This document shows, in pieces, positions 36,230-48,541 of a stretch of 64,000 nt of DNA. Under the pieces are notes generated by a model. It was given only the letters and a program-made list of their open reading frames with translations. It ran no database searches and had not been told where the DNA came from. Both the position numbers and the translations under genes were made by a program. The DNA is from Mycolicibacterium sp. CR10 (GTDB lineage Bacteria > Actinomycetota > Actinomycetes > Mycobacteriales > Mycobacteriaceae), in contig NZ_STGE01000031.1 of NCBI RefSeq assembly GCF_005222675.1, positions 248,001-312,000 on the forward strand. The letters run 5' to 3'. How positions within the stretch are numbered: position 1 is the stretch's first letter; every line of letters begins with the position of its first letter.

Positions 36230-38620
36230 TCACGCGGCCGAGGTGACGCGGTAGACGTCGTAGACGCCTTCGACGTTGCGCACCACGTTGAGCACGTGAC
36301 CGAGGTGCTTGGGGTCGCCCATCTCGAAGGTGAACCGGCTGATCGCCACGCGGTCATTGGACGTCGTGACCGACGCTGACAAAATGTTGACCTTCTCGTC
36401 GGCCAGCACCCGGGTGACATCCGACAACAGCCGGTGGCGGTCGAGGGCCTCCACCTGGATCGCGACCAGAAACACCGACGACGGGGACGGCGCCCACTGC
36501 ACATCGATGATCCGTTCCGACTGCTGTTCCAGCGAATTGGCGTTCGTGCAGTCCGTGCGGTGCACGCTGACTCCCCCGCCCCGCGTCACGAAACCCATGA
36601 TGATGTCCCCAGGTACCGGGGTGCAGCACTTGGCGAGCTTGGTCAGCACACCAGGCGCTCCGGGTACCGCGACGCCGACGTCATCGGTGCTGCGCTGGCG
36701 CATCGGCATGGTCGCAGGAGTCGACCGCTCCGCGAGTTCGTCGGCGGCAGCGTCGTCACCACCGAGTTGCGCGACCAGGCGCTGCACGACGTGCCGTGCC
36801 GATACGTGGCCTTCGCCGACCGCGGTGTAGAGCGCGGAGACGTCGACGTAGCGCAGTTCCCGCGCCAAAGCCCCCATGGATTCACCGGTCATCAAGCGCT
36901 GCAACGGAAGTCCGCCACGGCGCACCTCCCGCGCGATCGCGTCCTTGCCTGCCTCGAGGGCTTCCTCGCGACGCTCCTTGGCGAACCACTGCCGGATCTT
37001 GGCCTTCGCCCGCGGCGACACCACGAACGTCTGCCAATCCCTCGACGGCCCGGCGTTGGGTGCTTTCGAGGTGAAGATCTCGACCAGTTCGCCGTTTTCG
37101 AGCTTGCGCTCCAGCGCCACCAGTCGCCCGTTGACGCGGGCGCCGATGCAGCGGTGCCCGACCTCGGTGTGCACCGCGTAGGCGAAGTCCACCGGTGTCG
37201 ATCCGGCGGGCAGCGTGACCACGTCGCCCTTGGGGGTGAACACGAAAATCTCCTGCACCGCGAGGTCGTAACGCAGCGACTCCAGGAACTCACCAGGGTC
37301 GGCGGCTTCCCGCTGCCAGTCGAGGAGCTGACGCATCCAGGCCATGTCGTCGATCTCGGTGGCAGTGTTCGCGGTGGGTAAACCGTTGCGGCCCTTGACT
37401 TCTTTGTAGCGCCAGTGCGCGGCGATACCGTACTCGGCGGTGCGGTGCATGTCACGGGTGCGGATCTGCACCTCCAGCGGTTTACCCTCCGGGCCCACGA
37501 CTGTCGTGTGCAGCGACTGGTACACGCCGTAGCGCGGCTGGGCGATGTAGTCCTTGAAGCGCCCCGCCATCGGCTGCCACAGCGAGTGCACGACACCCAC
37601 CGCGGCGTAGCAGTCCCTGATCTCGTCGCACAGGATGCGCACGCCCACCAGGTCGTGGATGTCGTCGAAGTCGCGGCCCTTGACGATCATCTTCTGGTAG
37701 ATCGACCAGTAGTGCTTGGGGCGGCCCTCGACCACCGCGTTGATCTTCGACGCGGTCAGCGTGGCATTGATCTCGGCGCGCACCTTCGCCAGGTAGATGT
37801 CGCGCGACGGTGCCCGGTCGGCGACCAGGCGCACGATCTCCTCGTACTTCTTCGGGTGCAGGATCGCAAACGACAGGTCCTCGAGTTCCCACTTGACGGT
37901 CGCCATACCCAGCCGATGCGCCAGCGGCGCAATCACTTCCAGAGTCTCGCGGGCCTTGCGGGCTTGCTTCTCCGGTGGCAGGAAGCGCATGGTGCGCATG
38001 TTGTGCAGCCGGTCGGCGACCTTGATCACCAGCACCCGCGGATCCCGTGCCATCGCGATGATCATCTTGCGGATGGTCTCGCCCTCGGCCGCACTGCCCA
38101 GCGCCACCTTGTCGAGCTTGGTGACGCCGTCGACGAGGTGGCCGACCTCGGTGCCGAACTCCTCGGTCAGCGCCTCCAGCGTGTAGCCGGTGTCCTCCAC
38201 GGTGTCGTGCAGCAGCGCCGCGATCAGCGTGGTCGTGTCCATCTCCAGCTCAGCCAGGATGTTGGCCACCGCCAGCGGATGGGTGATGTAGGGGTCGCCG
38301 GAGCGGCGCAACTGGTCGGCGTGGCGCTGCTCGGCGACCTCATAGGCGCGTTGCAACAGCGTCAGATCCGCTTTCGGGTAGATCTCGCGGTGGACGGCGA
38401 CCAATGGCTCCAGCACCGGGTTCACGGTGCTGCGCTGGGAGGTCATCCGGCGCGCCAACCTGGCCCGCACCCGCCGAGACGCGCTGGTCGCCGGCTTTGA
38501 CGGATCTGCCTTGGCAATCTCCATCGGCTGGGTTTCGGGGCTCGAGACGCCCGCACCGGGAGGTGATTGCACGGCCTGGCCCGCGCGGGGATCTGACTGG
38601 ATCTCGCCTGCCATGCTCAC
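36230..38620 (-). CDS. rel: bifunctional (p)ppGpp synthetase/hydrolase Rel
   Basis: 796 residues, the long bifunctional RSH type. Order: HD hydrolase ([21 protein letters not shown] ... [11 protein letters not shown], about residues 90-170), synthetase ([43 protein letters not shown], about 260-400), TGS domain ([28 protein letters not shown]), conserved-cysteine helical region with [12 protein letters not shown], and a C-terminal ACT domain. It makes and degrades the stringent-response alarmone. Downstream gene of the apt-rel pair (gap of 33 bases). Confidence 0.97.
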   Translation of the reverse strand: MSMAGEIQSDPRAGQAVQSPPGAGVSSPETQPMEIAKADPSKPATSASRRVRARLARRMTSQRSTVNPVLEPLVAVHREIYPKADLTLLQRAYEVAEQRHADQLRRSGDPYITHPLAVANILAELEMDTTTLIAALLHDTVEDTGYTLEALTEEFGTEVGHLVDGVTKLDKVALGSAAEGETIRKMIIAMARDPRVLVIKVADRLHNMRTMRFLPPEKQARKARETLEVIAPLAHRLGMATVKWELEDLSFAILHPKKYEEIVRLVADRAPSRDIYLAKVRAEINATLTASKINAVVEGRPKHYWSIYQKMIVKGRDFDDIHDLVGVRILCDEIRDCYAAVGVVHSLWQPMAGRFKDYIAQPRYGVYQSLHTTVVGPEGKPLEVQIRTRDMHRTAEYGIAAHWRYKEVKGRNGLPTANTATEIDDMAWMRQLLDWQREAADPGEFLESLRYDLAVQEIFVFTPKGDVVTLPAGSTPVDFAYAVHTEVGHRCIGARVNGRLVALERKLENGELVEIFTSKAPNAGPSRDWQTFVVSPRAKAKIRQWFAKERREEALEAGKDAIAREVRRGGLPLQRLMTGESMGALARELRYVDVSALYTAVGEGHVSARHVVQRLVAQLGGDDAAADELAERSTPATMPMRQRSTDDVGVAVPGAPGVLTKLAKCCTPVPGDIIMGFVTRGGGVSVHRTDCTNANSLEQQSERIIDVQWAPSPSSVFLVAIQVEALDRHRLLSDVTRVLADEKVNILSASVTTSNDRVAISRFTFEMGDPKHLGHVLNVVRNVEGVYDVYRVTSAA

Positions 38621-38653
38621 CTCCTGTCACTGCGCTCCCCGCAGGATATCCGC

Positions 38654-39208
38654 TCAGACGGTGTACAAGCTGGTGACCGGCAATGGTTCCAGAACGGCGC
38701 GGCCACCCAGCGCCGCGAGCTCGAGCATCACCACCGCCCCGCAGACCCGGGCACCTGCCGCGGTGAGCAACTTATGGGAGGCCGCCAGTGTTCCCCCGGT
38801 GGCGAGCACGTCGTCGATCACCATGATCGAGCGGCCGGCCAACTCGATGCCGTCGGCGGGAACCTCCAGCGTGGCGCTGCCGTACTCCAGGGTGTAGGTC
38901 TCGCTGAGCACCGGCGGCGGCAACTTGCCACCCTTACGGACGGCGACCACACCGATGCCCAGTGTGACGGCGACAGCACCACCGAGAAGGAATCCGCGAG
39001 CGTCCACCCCCGCCACCAGGTCCACGCCACGGGCGATGTCCGCGATCGCCGCACTGACCTCGGCGAGTCCGCGCGCATCGGCCAGCACGGGTGTCAGGTC
39101 CTTGAACTGGATGCCCGGCTCGGGAAAGTCGGGCACTTCGCGCAGCAGTGACGAGATCACCTGCGCAATGTCCGATGTCGCCGACCCGTCGGCTCCGGTG
39201 TCACTCAC
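38654..39208 (-). CDS. apt: adenine phosphoribosyltransferase
   Basis: 184 residues from the GTG at 39208, which overlaps the stop of the solute-binding lipoprotein gene (GTGA); the frame extends further upstream inside that gene, without support. Features: [37 protein letters not shown], and the PRPP-binding loop [21 protein letters not shown]. It salvages adenine to AMP. Placed between the lipoprotein gene and rel as in M. tuberculosis. Confidence 0.94.
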   Translation of the reverse strand: MSDTGADGSATSDIAQVISSLLREVPDFPEPGIQFKDLTPVLADARGLAEVSAAIADIARGVDLVAGVDARGFLLGGAVAVTLGIGVVAVRKGGKLPPPVLSETYTLEYGSATLEVPADGIELAGRSIMVIDDVLATGGTLAASHKLLTAAGARVCGAVVMLELAALGGRAVLEPLPVTSLYTV

Positions 39209-40866
39209 TGGGACAGCTCCCAACGGTCCATGTTCCACCCCGCACCCCATCGCGTCGGATTGCCGCTCACCGCAAACATCTTCGTCGAGGTCAGCAGGGT
39301 CCGCTGCTGACGGTACAACGGCAGGGTCGGCATGTCGGCCCACAGGATCGGACCGGCCTCACCCAGCAGCCGGGCCACTTCCTTGGGGTCGGAGGTCACC
39401 GCGATGGTCGCGATGATGCCGTCGATGCGCTCGTTGGCGTAGCGCGGGAGGTTGTTGCCGTTGGCGCTGTGCAGGCTGTAGGAGTCCATCGCCGAGGACC
39501 CCGACGACCCGCTTCCCGCCGCACCGCCGGAGCTCGCGATCAGCACGTCGATCTCGTTGTCGCGCAAGGCGAGTGGGCCGATGTTCTCTCCCGCGACGTC
39601 CTCGACCGTGATGCCTGCCGGAGCGCAGGACTTCGCGATGGACCCGACGGTGGCGGCAAGGCGGGCGTTCGGTGTCTGATAGCCGATCCGCACTCGCAGG
39701 GGCTGACCGCCCAGCGCTGCGCGGGCGGCGTCGGCATTGGCCACAGCGAACTGTCCGGCCTCCGGCGGCGTCTCGGCCGACCCATAGGCGTCCTCGGTGG
39801 CGGAGTTGAGCCTCGAGTTCGACACCGGCACCGTCGCGTTGCGCGCGATCACGTCCCGCGGCGTGCACAACGCCAGGGCCCGCCGCGCGGGCACCGCCGC
39901 GAGCGGACCTGCAGGCGCGTAGATCAGCTGTTCGATGCCCGCCGACGGTGCGTCGGTGCGCACGTAGTCGTCGGGCAGGTTCAGGGTGCCCGACGAGCCG
40001 GCCGCGATGTCGACGACGTCATACGCGCCCTCGTTGACGCGGTCCTGCAGATCGGCGCTGCGGGGCCACACGGTCACCTTGCCGGTCACCGCCTGGGTTC
40101 CCCACCACTTGTCGTTGGCGACTAGGACGACAGCACCGTCCTCGGTCACCGAATCGACCTTGTAAGGCCCCGACGAGGGGAAACGTTTGACGTCCAGATC
40201 CAGTTTCAGGTCCCAGGTCGAGTTCCAGACCTTCGCGATGCGCTCGATGACCGGGCCGTCGTTGTCGAGCAGTGCCGTCGTCACTCCCCCGTCGCCGAGC
40301 CCCAGTTCGTCGGCGATGATGTGTGACGGCATCATCGACGTCGCGGCGAACAACTGGCCGTAGTCGATGAAGGCCCGGTCCTGCGCGAAGGACACCCGGG
40401 CCTTCTTCTGCCCCGGTGCACAGTCGATCGTGGCGATGTCGCTGTAGCCGGCCCGGTTGGCCGCGTCGAACCACGGGAACCGGCCGGACTGCGACACCCA
40501 GGCCAGCACCATGTCGTCACAGGTGATCGGTTTGCCGTCCGAGTACACCGCCTCCGGTTTGATCTCGTAATCGAGCACCAGCGGCGTCCTGCCCACCACC
40601 GAGATGCTGCCGAAGTCGTGATCGCCCACGATCTGGCCGTCAGGGCCGTGGTAGTTGAACCCCGTCAGCACCCGGGCGAACGCCTGGGGACCGCCTGAAG
40701 CGGCACCCGCCACGGTGTTGGTGTTGTACGTGAACAGGGTTCCGTCGACGGCGAAGTCGATCGAATCGGCGGCGCTGTCCGAGCACGACGTCAACCCCAG
40801 GGCGCCTACCAGGGCCAGCACCGCCGACAGCACGGTGATGCGCCAGGGGAACCTGCGACGGGTCAT
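39205..40866 (-). CDS. family 5 extracellular solute-binding lipoprotein (peptide-type), Rv2585c-like
   Basis: 553 residues. Lipoprotein signal peptide with lipobox ending LTSC (Cys28). The mature protein is an ABC-transporter family 5 binding protein (opening strand [54 protein letters not shown]-terminal [15 protein letters not shown]). No permease or ATPase genes adjoin; instead it is fixed between secF and apt. This arrangement is conserved in mycobacteria, so its role may be linked to export or cell-envelope peptides. Four-base overlap with apt. Confidence 0.9.
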   Translation of the reverse strand: MTRRRFPWRITVLSAVLALVGALGLTSCSDSAADSIDFAVDGTLFTYNTNTVAGAASGGPQAFARVLTGFNYHGPDGQIVGDHDFGSISVVGRTPLVLDYEIKPEAVYSDGKPITCDDMVLAWVSQSGRFPWFDAANRAGYSDIATIDCAPGQKKARVSFAQDRAFIDYGQLFAATSMMPSHIIADELGLGDGGVTTALLDNDGPVIERIAKVWNSTWDLKLDLDVKRFPSSGPYKVDSVTEDGAVVLVANDKWWGTQAVTGKVTVWPRSADLQDRVNEGAYDVVDIAAGSSGTLNLPDDYVRTDAPSAGIEQLIYAPAGPLAAVPARRALALCTPRDVIARNATVPVSNSRLNSATEDAYGSAETPPEAGQFAVANADAARAALGGQPLRVRIGYQTPNARLAATVGSIAKSCAPAGITVEDVAGENIGPLALRDNEIDVLIASSGGAAGSGSSGSSAMDSYSLHSANGNNLPRYANERIDGIIATIAVTSDPKEVARLLGEAGPILWADMPTLPLYRQQRTLLTSTKMFAVSGNPTRWGAGWNMDRWELSQ

Positions 40867-40880
40867 CGGACCTACCGCTC

Positions 40881-42152
40881 CTAGCGCTTTCCTGAGCTTC
40901 GCTTACCCGACGGTCGTCCGGTCCTACTGGAGGTGGGCCGGACAGGCCGGGCACCCGGCACCGGCTTGTCCGGCGGCGGCGTTGCAGGCACGGCCGGTGC
41001 CGCAACCGATGCCGGCTCGAGGTCGCTGTCGTCGTCGCTCGTCGACTCGACGCCGGTGGCCCTGGCCGCCGCGGTCTTGCGGCGGTTCTGCACCCGTCGG
41101 GTGTGCTTGCGCACCACGTCGGTGCGTTCGCGCAGGGTGACCAGCAGCGGGGTGGCGAAGAAGATCGACGAGTAGGTACCGACGATCACGCCGACGAGCT
41201 GGACCAGCGCGAGATCCATCAGCGTGCCGACACCGAGCACCCACACCGCGATGATCATCAGCGAGATGATCGGCAGCACCGAAATGAGGCTGGTGTTGAT
41301 GGAGCGCATGAACGTCTGGTTGACGGCCAGGTTGGCTTGTTCGGCGAAGGTGCGCCGGGTGGTGTGCTCGAAACCCTCGGTGTTCTCCTCGACCTTGTCG
41401 AACACGATGACGGTGTCGTAGAGCGAGAAACCCAGAATCGTCAACAGGCCGATCACCGTGGCCGGCGTGACCTCGAAACCGACGAGGGCATACACACCGG
41501 CGGTGACCAGCAGGTCGAAGACCAGCGTCGCCAACGCTGCGATCGCCATGTACCGCTCGTAGCGCACGGTGATGTAGATGGCCGCGAGGACCAAGAACAC
41601 GACAAGCGCGATGAGGGCTTTCTGGGTGATCTGGCCGCCCCAGGTTTCCGAGACCGCCGAATCGCTGATGGTCTGCTTGCTCGGCTGACCGTCGGCGCCC
41701 TTCGGCTGGAACTCGTCGAACAACGCGGTCCGCAGTTCCTCGGTTTCGGCGTTGGTCAGCGTCTCCGAGCGGATCTGGAACGTCGCGGTGGCCCCGTTGC
41801 CGACGACGACCACCGACTCGGGCGGTTGGCCGATCGCCTCGCCGAAGACCGTCTCGACCTGCTGGGTGGTGGCCTGCCCGTCACCACGCGGGAACGACAC
41901 CTTGGTGCCGCCCTCGAAGTCGATGCCAAAGGTGAAGCCCCGCAACAGGATCGCTCCGAGAGCGACGGCGACGATTCCGGCACTGACCAGGTACCAGAAC
42001 TTGCGCCGACCCATGACGTCGAAGGCGCCGGTACCGGTGTAGAGACGGACGAAGAAGCCGTGCTTCGGCGCATCCAGCGCCGCGGATTCGAGATCGGGCG
42101 CCTCGACGGCGTCCGACGACTCCGCCTCGGTGTGGTTGTGCTCTGACGCCAT
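40881..42152 (-). CDS. secF: protein-export membrane protein SecF
   Basis: 423 residues. Six membrane helices with the SecF signatures GIDFEGGTKVSF in the first periplasmic domain and YDTVIVFDKVEENTEGFEHTTRRTFAEQANLAVNQTFMRSINTSL in helix 4-5. A charged, Pro-rich C-terminal tail of about 90 residues (PPPDKPVPGARPVRP...) extends beyond the usual SecF length, as is common in actinobacteria. It follows secD by three bases and helps drive translocation with the proton motive force. Confidence 0.96.
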   Translation of the reverse strand: MASEHNHTEAESSDAVEAPDLESAALDAPKHGFFVRLYTGTGAFDVMGRRKFWYLVSAGIVAVALGAILLRGFTFGIDFEGGTKVSFPRGDGQATTQQVETVFGEAIGQPPESVVVVGNGATATFQIRSETLTNAETEELRTALFDEFQPKGADGQPSKQTISDSAVSETWGGQITQKALIALVVFLVLAAIYITVRYERYMAIAALATLVFDLLVTAGVYALVGFEVTPATVIGLLTILGFSLYDTVIVFDKVEENTEGFEHTTRRTFAEQANLAVNQTFMRSINTSLISVLPIISLMIIAVWVLGVGTLMDLALVQLVGVIVGTYSSIFFATPLLVTLRERTDVVRKHTRRVQNRRKTAAARATGVESTSDDDSDLEPASVAAPAVPATPPPDKPVPGARPVRPTSSRTGRPSGKRSSGKR

Positions 42153-42155
42153 GTC

Positions 42156-43955
42156 TTATCCCCGTCCCGCCGCGCTCGATGACGCCGCTCGGCGTTCGCG
42201 TGCGATCTGCTGAACCGCGCCCAGACCGTTGAGCGACGGCTTGGCCATCGTCGGCGATTTCGATGCGAGGTAAGCCAGCGGCCAGGTCACCAGGAACACG
42301 ACGACGATATCGAGGATCGTGGTCAGGCCCAGGGTGAACGCGAACCCCTTGACCTGGCCGACGGCCAGGAAGTAGAGCACCGCGGCGGCCAGGAAGGTGA
42401 CGGCGTTGCCGGACATGATCGTCTTGCGCGCCCTCGCCCAACCGCGCGGGACCGCGGACCGGAACGAACGCCCCTCACGGATCTCATCCTTGATGCGTTC
42501 GAAGAACACCACGAAGGAGTCCGCCGTCATACCTATACCGATGATCAAGCCCGCGATGCCGGCAAGGTCAAGGGTGTAGTTGATGTATCTGCCCAACAGC
42601 ACCAGGATCGCGAAGACCATGGCGCCCGACGCGACCAGCGACAGTGCGACCAGCAAGCCGAGGACCCGGTAGTACAGCAGGGAGTACAGCAGCACCGCCG
42701 CCAATCCGACGGCACCCGCGATCAGTCCTGCCCGCAGCGACGCCAGGCCCAGCGTCGCGGAGACCGTCTCGGCCTCCGAGGACTCAAACGACAGCGGCAG
42801 CGACCCGTACTTCAGCACGTTGGCCAGTTCGCGCGCCGAATCAGTGGTGAAGTTCCCGGTGATCTGCGTGCGCCCGCCGGGAATGGCCTCCTGGATCTGC
42901 GGCGCGCTGACCACCTGCGAGTCCAGGACGAACGCCGTCTGGACACCCACGTTGGCCGCGGTGAAGTCCGCCCACACCTTGGAGGCATCGCTCTTGAACT
43001 CCAGGTCGACAACGTTCTGGCCCTGCTGCTGATCCAGGCCCGAGGTGGCGTTGGCGATCTGCTCGCCGCTGATGATCGACTTGTCCAGCAGATAGACCTG
43101 CTGGCCGTCGGTCGAGCAGGTGACCAACGGCAGGTTGGGGTCGTCGTTGCCCGCGAGAACGTCGTCCTCGCCGCAGCGGGTGGCCTGGAACTGCATCGCA
43201 AGAATCTGGATCGCCTGTTCAGCGCTCTGGCGAAGCCGCTTCTCATCCTGGATACGGGTCGCCAGGGGCACATCCTCGTCGCCCGAAGGGGGCACCTGCG
43301 GGGTTCCCGGGCCCGGAGGCGGTGCCGGCGACGGGTTGGGGTTCGGCGACGGGCTGGGGGCCGGCTGCTGCGGGAACGGACGCGGCTGCGGCGCCGGGGG
43401 TGCATCCACAGGGGGTGCGTCCCCGGGAATCGCGCCCGGCGGCAGTCCCGGCGCTGCGCCCGGCGGCATTCCGGGCGCTCCGCCCGGCATACCGGGGATC
43501 GCGCCCGGCGGAAGTCCCGGGATCGCGCCCGGCGGACCGCCTGGCGGGGCCCCTTCCTGCGGTGTCGCCCCTTCGGCGGGGATCGCGTGGATCACCGGCC
43601 GGATGTACAGACGGGCCGTCTGGCCGAGGTTGCGGGCCTCGCTGCTGTCGTTGCCCGGCACGGTGATCACCAGGTTCTCGCCATCGATGATGACCTCGGA
43701 ACCGGACACGCCCAGACCGTCGACGCGGGAGCTGATGATCTGCTGCGCCTGGTTCAGCGCGTCCCGGGTGGGAGGTGAGCCGTCGGGGGTGCGCGCGGTC
43801 AGCGTGACGCGGGTACCGCCCTGCAGGTCGATGCCCAGCTTGGGGTCGGGCTGCTTGTCCCCGGTCAGGAACACCAACAGGTACGCACCTATGAGCATTA
43901 CCAGGAATAGGGCCAGGTAGCGGGCAGGGTGCACCGGCGTTGAAGACGATGCCAC
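42156..43955 (-). CDS. secD: protein-export membrane protein SecD
   Basis: 599 residues. N-terminal helix, first periplasmic part with [18 protein letters not shown] and [23 protein letters not shown], second part ([21 protein letters not shown]) and six-helix core with [24 protein letters not shown]. Residues about 125-228 are an inserted Pro/Gly/Ala-rich stretch made of PPGAIPG-like repeats, which sits inside the P1 region and is much longer than in E. coli SecD. Forms the SecDF-YajC complex with its neighbours. Confidence 0.96.
   Translation of the reverse strand: MASSSTPVHPARYLALFLVMLIGAYLLVFLTGDKQPDPKLGIDLQGGTRVTLTARTPDGSPPTRDALNQAQQIISSRVDGLGVSGSEVIIDGENLVITVPGNDSSEARNLGQTARLYIRPVIHAIPAEGATPQEGAPPGGPPGAIPGLPPGAIPGMPGGAPGMPPGAAPGLPPGAIPGDAPPVDAPPAPQPRPFPQQPAPSPSPNPNPSPAPPPGPGTPQVPPSGDEDVPLATRIQDEKRLRQSAEQAIQILAMQFQATRCGEDDVLAGNDDPNLPLVTCSTDGQQVYLLDKSIISGEQIANATSGLDQQQGQNVVDLEFKSDASKVWADFTAANVGVQTAFVLDSQVVSAPQIQEAIPGGRTQITGNFTTDSARELANVLKYGSLPLSFESSEAETVSATLGLASLRAGLIAGAVGLAAVLLYSLLYYRVLGLLVALSLVASGAMVFAILVLLGRYINYTLDLAGIAGLIIGIGMTADSFVVFFERIKDEIREGRSFRSAVPRGWARARKTIMSGNAVTFLAAAVLYFLAVGQVKGFAFTLGLTTILDIVVVFLVTWPLAYLASKSPTMAKPSLNGLGAVQQIARERRAASSSAAGRG
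43272..43583 (-). repeat. low-complexity Pro/Gly repeat tract inside secD
   Basis: The DNA encoding SecD residues about 125-228 consists of imperfect repeats of a unit encoding PPGAIPG or PPGAAPG variants, followed by [20 protein letters not shown]. The strongest repeats are at 43420-43550 (gcgcccggcgg recurring every 21-36 bases). Such a tract is prone to length variation between strains. Confidence 0.8.
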
Positions 43956-44040
43956 GTGTCAGATTCTCCTTGAGATCAGTTCGTCAAGTAGCGCACGGAG
44001 GCGCGAAGACACGCAAAGGGTACGTGCCGCTGCTGAGATC

Positions 44041-44397
44041 TCAGCTGTCAGTCTTGGTGTTGGGTCTTTCGGTGATCTCCGTCGCGGTCGAGGTCGACTC
44101 CTCGTAGCCGTCGTCGCTGTCGTCCTCGAAGTCGTCGACGTCGTCGGCGATGCGGTCACGGACCGCCAGCTTCATCCACTTCGTGACGACACCGGGCGCG
44201 ATCTCCAGGTCGACGTAATCGTCACCGATGCCGGTGATCGTTCCCTGCAGACCCGACGTGGTGTGCACCTCGTCGCCGATGGTCAGGGAGTTGTGAAGGT
44301 CGATGGTGGCCTGCATCGCCTTCTTCTGACGGCGGGAGGCGAAGAACATGAACGCGCCCATGATGATGAGCAGTGGAAGGAAAATGACCAGATCCAT
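44041..44397 (-). CDS. yajC: preprotein translocase subunit YajC
   Basis: 118 residues. One N-terminal membrane helix (VIFLPLLIIMGAFMFFASRRQKKA) followed by the YajC domain (LHNSLTIGDEVHTTSGLQGTITGIGDDYVDLEIAPGVVTKWMKLAVRDRI). The C-terminal extension is acidic (DDVDDFEDDSDDGYEEST). First gene of the yajC-secD-secF cluster, 85 bases before secD. Confidence 0.93.
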   Translation of the reverse strand: MDLVIFLPLLIIMGAFMFFASRRQKKAMQATIDLHNSLTIGDEVHTTSGLQGTITGIGDDYVDLEIAPGVVTKWMKLAVRDRIADDVDDFEDDSDDGYEESTSTATEITERPNTKTDS

Positions 44398-44795
44398 GGC
44401 TATAGCTGTCTTTCGTATCGGTCTTGCGGTCTGGCTCCCGAACCCGCGGATCGGGGCCGCATCTATGGAGAAGTGATGACCAGTGTGCCATTGCGGCCGA
44501 CCGTTCCCGTCCCCCCGGTGTCAAGAGCCCGGCGGTGACAGCTGATCCCGGCCACTTCGCAACGGAATCCGTCGCCACTGCACGATGTGGCCGATGATCC
44601 CGGCATGACCTGGCAGGGTTCTCGACGGATCAGGACACCCAACGGCTAGGCTCGAATCGCACCTCGGCAGGCTACGGCGGTCTCAGGCGGCCTCAGGCGG
44701 TCCAAAGCGGTCTTAGGCAGTCGTGTGGCAGTCGTGAGTAGCCGAAAGCAGTCGAATTCTCCGTTCCTCTACGGGCACTTTTAGGAGGTCTCCAG
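44398..44795. other. 398-base intergenic region between yajC and gabT
   Basis: No gene is supported here. The right part holds a run of 10-base tandem repeats (44676-44736) and then the strong ribosome binding site AGGAGG (44783-44788) for gabT. The left part should contain the yajC promoter. I see no tRNA-like cloverleaf or terminator-grade hairpin. Confidence 0.6.
44676..44736 (+). repeat. 10-bp tandem repeat array upstream of gabT
   Basis: Consecutive units are GGCGGTCTCA, GGCGGCCTCA, GGCGGTCCAA, AGCGGTCTTA, GGCAGTCGTG and, after one extra base, GGCAGTCGTG. The period equals one DNA helical turn. The array ends about 60 bases before the gabT start. Confidence 0.75.
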
Positions 44796-46135
44796 TTGAG
44801 CACCGTCGAGCAGAGCCGCCATCTCGCCACAGCCATCCCCGGCCCACTCTCGTCCGAACTGATCGCGCGCAAGAGCGTCGCGGTGGCGCGCGGGGTGGGC
44901 AACACCATGCCCGTCTACGCGGCGCGGGCGTTCGGGGGCATCGTCGAGGACGTCGACGGCAATCGGCTGATCGACCTGGGGGCGGGCATCGCGGTCACCA
45001 CGATCGGCAACGCCTCGCCACGCGTCGTCGAGGCGATAGCCGAGCAGGCGGCCAAGTTCACCCACACCTGTTTCATGGTGACCCCGTATGAGAAGTACGT
45101 GGCCGTCGCCGAGGCGCTCAACCGGCTCACGCCGGGCGCCGGCGAGAAGCGATCGGCATTGTTCAACTCCGGCTCCGAGGCCGTCGAGAACGCCATCAAG
45201 ATCGCCAGGACGTACACCGGCAAGCAGGCGGTCGTCGCGTTCGACCACGCCTATCACGGTCGCACCAACCTGACGATGGCCTTGACGGCCAAGTCGATGC
45301 CCTACAAGCACGGGTTCGGCCCCTTCGCACCCGAGATCTACCGCGCGCCGCTGTCCTATCCGTTCCGCGATGCCGAATTCGGCGGCAAGGAACTGGCCAC
45401 CGATGGCGAACTCGCCGCCAGGCGAGCCATCAACGTGATGGACAAGCAGGTGGGCGCCGACAACCTGGCGGCGGTGATCATCGAGCCGATCCAGGGAGAA
45501 GGCGGGTTCATCGTTCCCGCTGAGGGCTTCCTGGCCACGCTGTTGGACTGGTGCCGCGCCAACAACGTGGTGTTCATCGCCGACGAGGTGCAGACCGGAT
45601 TCGCCCGCACCGGCGCGATGTTCGCGTGCGAACACGAAGGCATCGTTCCCGACCTCATCGTCACCGCGAAGGGCATCGCCGACGGCATGCCGCTGTCGGC
45701 GGTCACCGGACGGGCCGACATCATGGACGCCCCGCACGTCAGCGGACTGGGCGGCACCTACGGCGGCAACCCGGTGGCGTGCGCTGCCGCGCTGGCGACC
45801 ATCGAAACCATTGAGGCCGACGGCCTGGTGGCGCGCGCAGCGCACATCGAAACCCTGATGAAGGACAAGCTCGGCCGGATCCAGGCCGAGGACGACCGCA
45901 TCGGCGATGTCCGCGGCCGCGGCGCGATGATCGCCGTCGAGCTGGTCAAGTCCGGGACTACCGAACCCGACGCCGACCTGACCAAGAAGCTGTGCGCCGC
46001 CGCGCACCAGGCCGGGGTGATCGTGTTGTCCTGCGGCACGTTCGGCAACGTGCTGCGCTTCCTGCCTCCGTTGACCATCAGCGACGAGCTCCTCCTCGAA
46101 GGGCTCGACGTGCTCGAGCTCATCCTCGCCGACTT

Positions 46136-46139
<4 letters not shown>
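44796..46139 (+). CDS. gabT: 4-aminobutyrate aminotransferase
   Basis: 447 residues, class III PLP-dependent aminotransferase. The start TTG is supported by AGGAGG seven bases upstream. Signature regions: FNSGSEAVENAIKIARTYTGKQAVVAFDHAYHGRT, EPIQGEGGFIVP, FIADEVQTGFARTG, and the PLP lysine in LIVTAKGIADGMPLSAV. It converts 4-aminobutyrate plus 2-oxoglutarate to succinate semialdehyde and glutamate. It overlaps the following aldehyde dehydrogenase gene by four bases (GTGA), the usual GABA/aminoaldehyde pathway pair. Confidence 0.95.
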
Positions 46140-47550
<1,411 letters not shown>

Positions 47551-47633
47551 GCAATCTCGCGGGAGATCGCGCGGACAGTTCCGCGCGAAATAGCCCGCGC
47601 GGAATAGCATTCCGGGTCGTCAGCGCGCCGAAA

Positions 47634-48482
47634 TCACAGCCCTGGATGCTCTTTCGCGTTGGCTGCCGCCCAGAATTCCTCGAGCGCGCGCTCGACGGTC
47701 ATCATGTCGATCAGCAGTGGCGAGGAGTGGCCTGATCCGGCTGCTGCGACCACCCGTGCGTTGCGCATCGTGTCGGCGACCGCTTGGGCGTCGGCGGGTC
47801 GCCACCCGGTCGAGTCGTCGCGGCCGGCGATCAGGAGTGTGGGCGCGGTGATTCGGGCCATGTCGGCTCGCATGTCCGGCCTGTTCAACATCATCGACCG
47901 CATGGCGCGAAACATCGACGGTCGGTCTGCCTCAGTGAATGCGCGCATCACGGCCGCAGCCTGATCCGGTGTGGCGGCAACCGATTCCGGGCCTACCAGC
48001 GCATCGGAGAGCGGTTTGAGCAGCACCTGGGTGGGGCCGGCGACGCGGTAGAGCTGCACCAGGGGCAGAACCTTGGTCCAGCGTTCCACCCGCCGCAGCC
48101 CGTGCGCGGGCGTGCCGATGGTGGTGAGCGTGCGGATGCGGTGCGGCCGGTGGACGGCCAGCTGGATGCCGACATGTCCACCCCAGGCGTTCCCCACCCA
48201 GTCCACAGGCGCGGTCAGACCTGCCGCGTCGAGGACCTGCTCTGCCGCCACCACGCATTCCTCGAACGTGAAATCACGGGCGATCGCCTCGCTGGCGCCG
48301 TGTGACGGACCGTCGATGACGATGACATCCCGGGTCTGCGCCAACGTGTCCTCCAGTCCGCACCACGACCGTGAGTCGAGGAAAAGGCTGTGCCACAACA
48401 CAACCGGTGGCCCGGAGCCTTTGCGCCGGACGCGCAGGGCGCCGACATTGGTCCCGACAAAGCCAGGGCTGGGCGTCATCAT
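47634..48482 (-). CDS. alpha/beta hydrolase fold protein lacking the nucleophile serine
   Basis: 282 residues from the ATG at 48482, preceded on the minus strand by GTGGAG. Fold landmarks: strand-loop PPVVLWHSLFLDSRSW with the oxyanion region, the elbow DWVGNAWGGHVGIQLA, and the late Asp/His segments LLIAGRDDSTGW and GSGHSSPLL. The elbow residue that should be Ser, Asp or Cys is Ala99 (codon GCC), so the classical nucleophile is missing although the His is present. It may be inactive, or use another chemistry. Divergent from a MarR gene with two operator-like palindromes between them. Confidence 0.85.
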   Translation of the reverse strand: MMTPSPGFVGTNVGALRVRRKGSGPPVVLWHSLFLDSRSWCGLEDTLAQTRDVIVIDGPSHGASEAIARDFTFEECVVAAEQVLDAAGLTAPVDWVGNAWGGHVGIQLAVHRPHRIRTLTTIGTPAHGLRRVERWTKVLPLVQLYRVAGPTQVLLKPLSDALVGPESVAATPDQAAAVMRAFTEADRPSMFRAMRSMMLNRPDMRADMARITAPTLLIAGRDDSTGWRPADAQAVADTMRNARVVAAAGSGHSSPLLIDMMTVERALEEFWAAANAKEHPGL

Positions 48483-48498
48483 GGTGAACTCCACTTAC

Positions 48499-48526
48499 TT
48501 CGGTATCCGAAACTTCGGTAACCGTA
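48499..48526. promoter_or_regulatory. two MarR-type operator sites between hydrolase and MarR genes
   Basis: TTCGGTATCCGAA (48499-48511) is a perfect 5-3-5 palindrome and TTCGGTAACCGTA (48514-48526) an imperfect copy, 15 bases apart. TAGTAT (48525-48530) is a candidate -10 for the MarR gene that overlaps the second site, consistent with autorepression. Confidence 0.7.
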
Positions 48527-48541
48527 GTATCCTCATCCGAC

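Noticed and set aside
44600-44680. tRNA-like TCGAATC word near 44652
   Set aside because: No acceptor stem, anticodon arm or CCA context can be folded around it.
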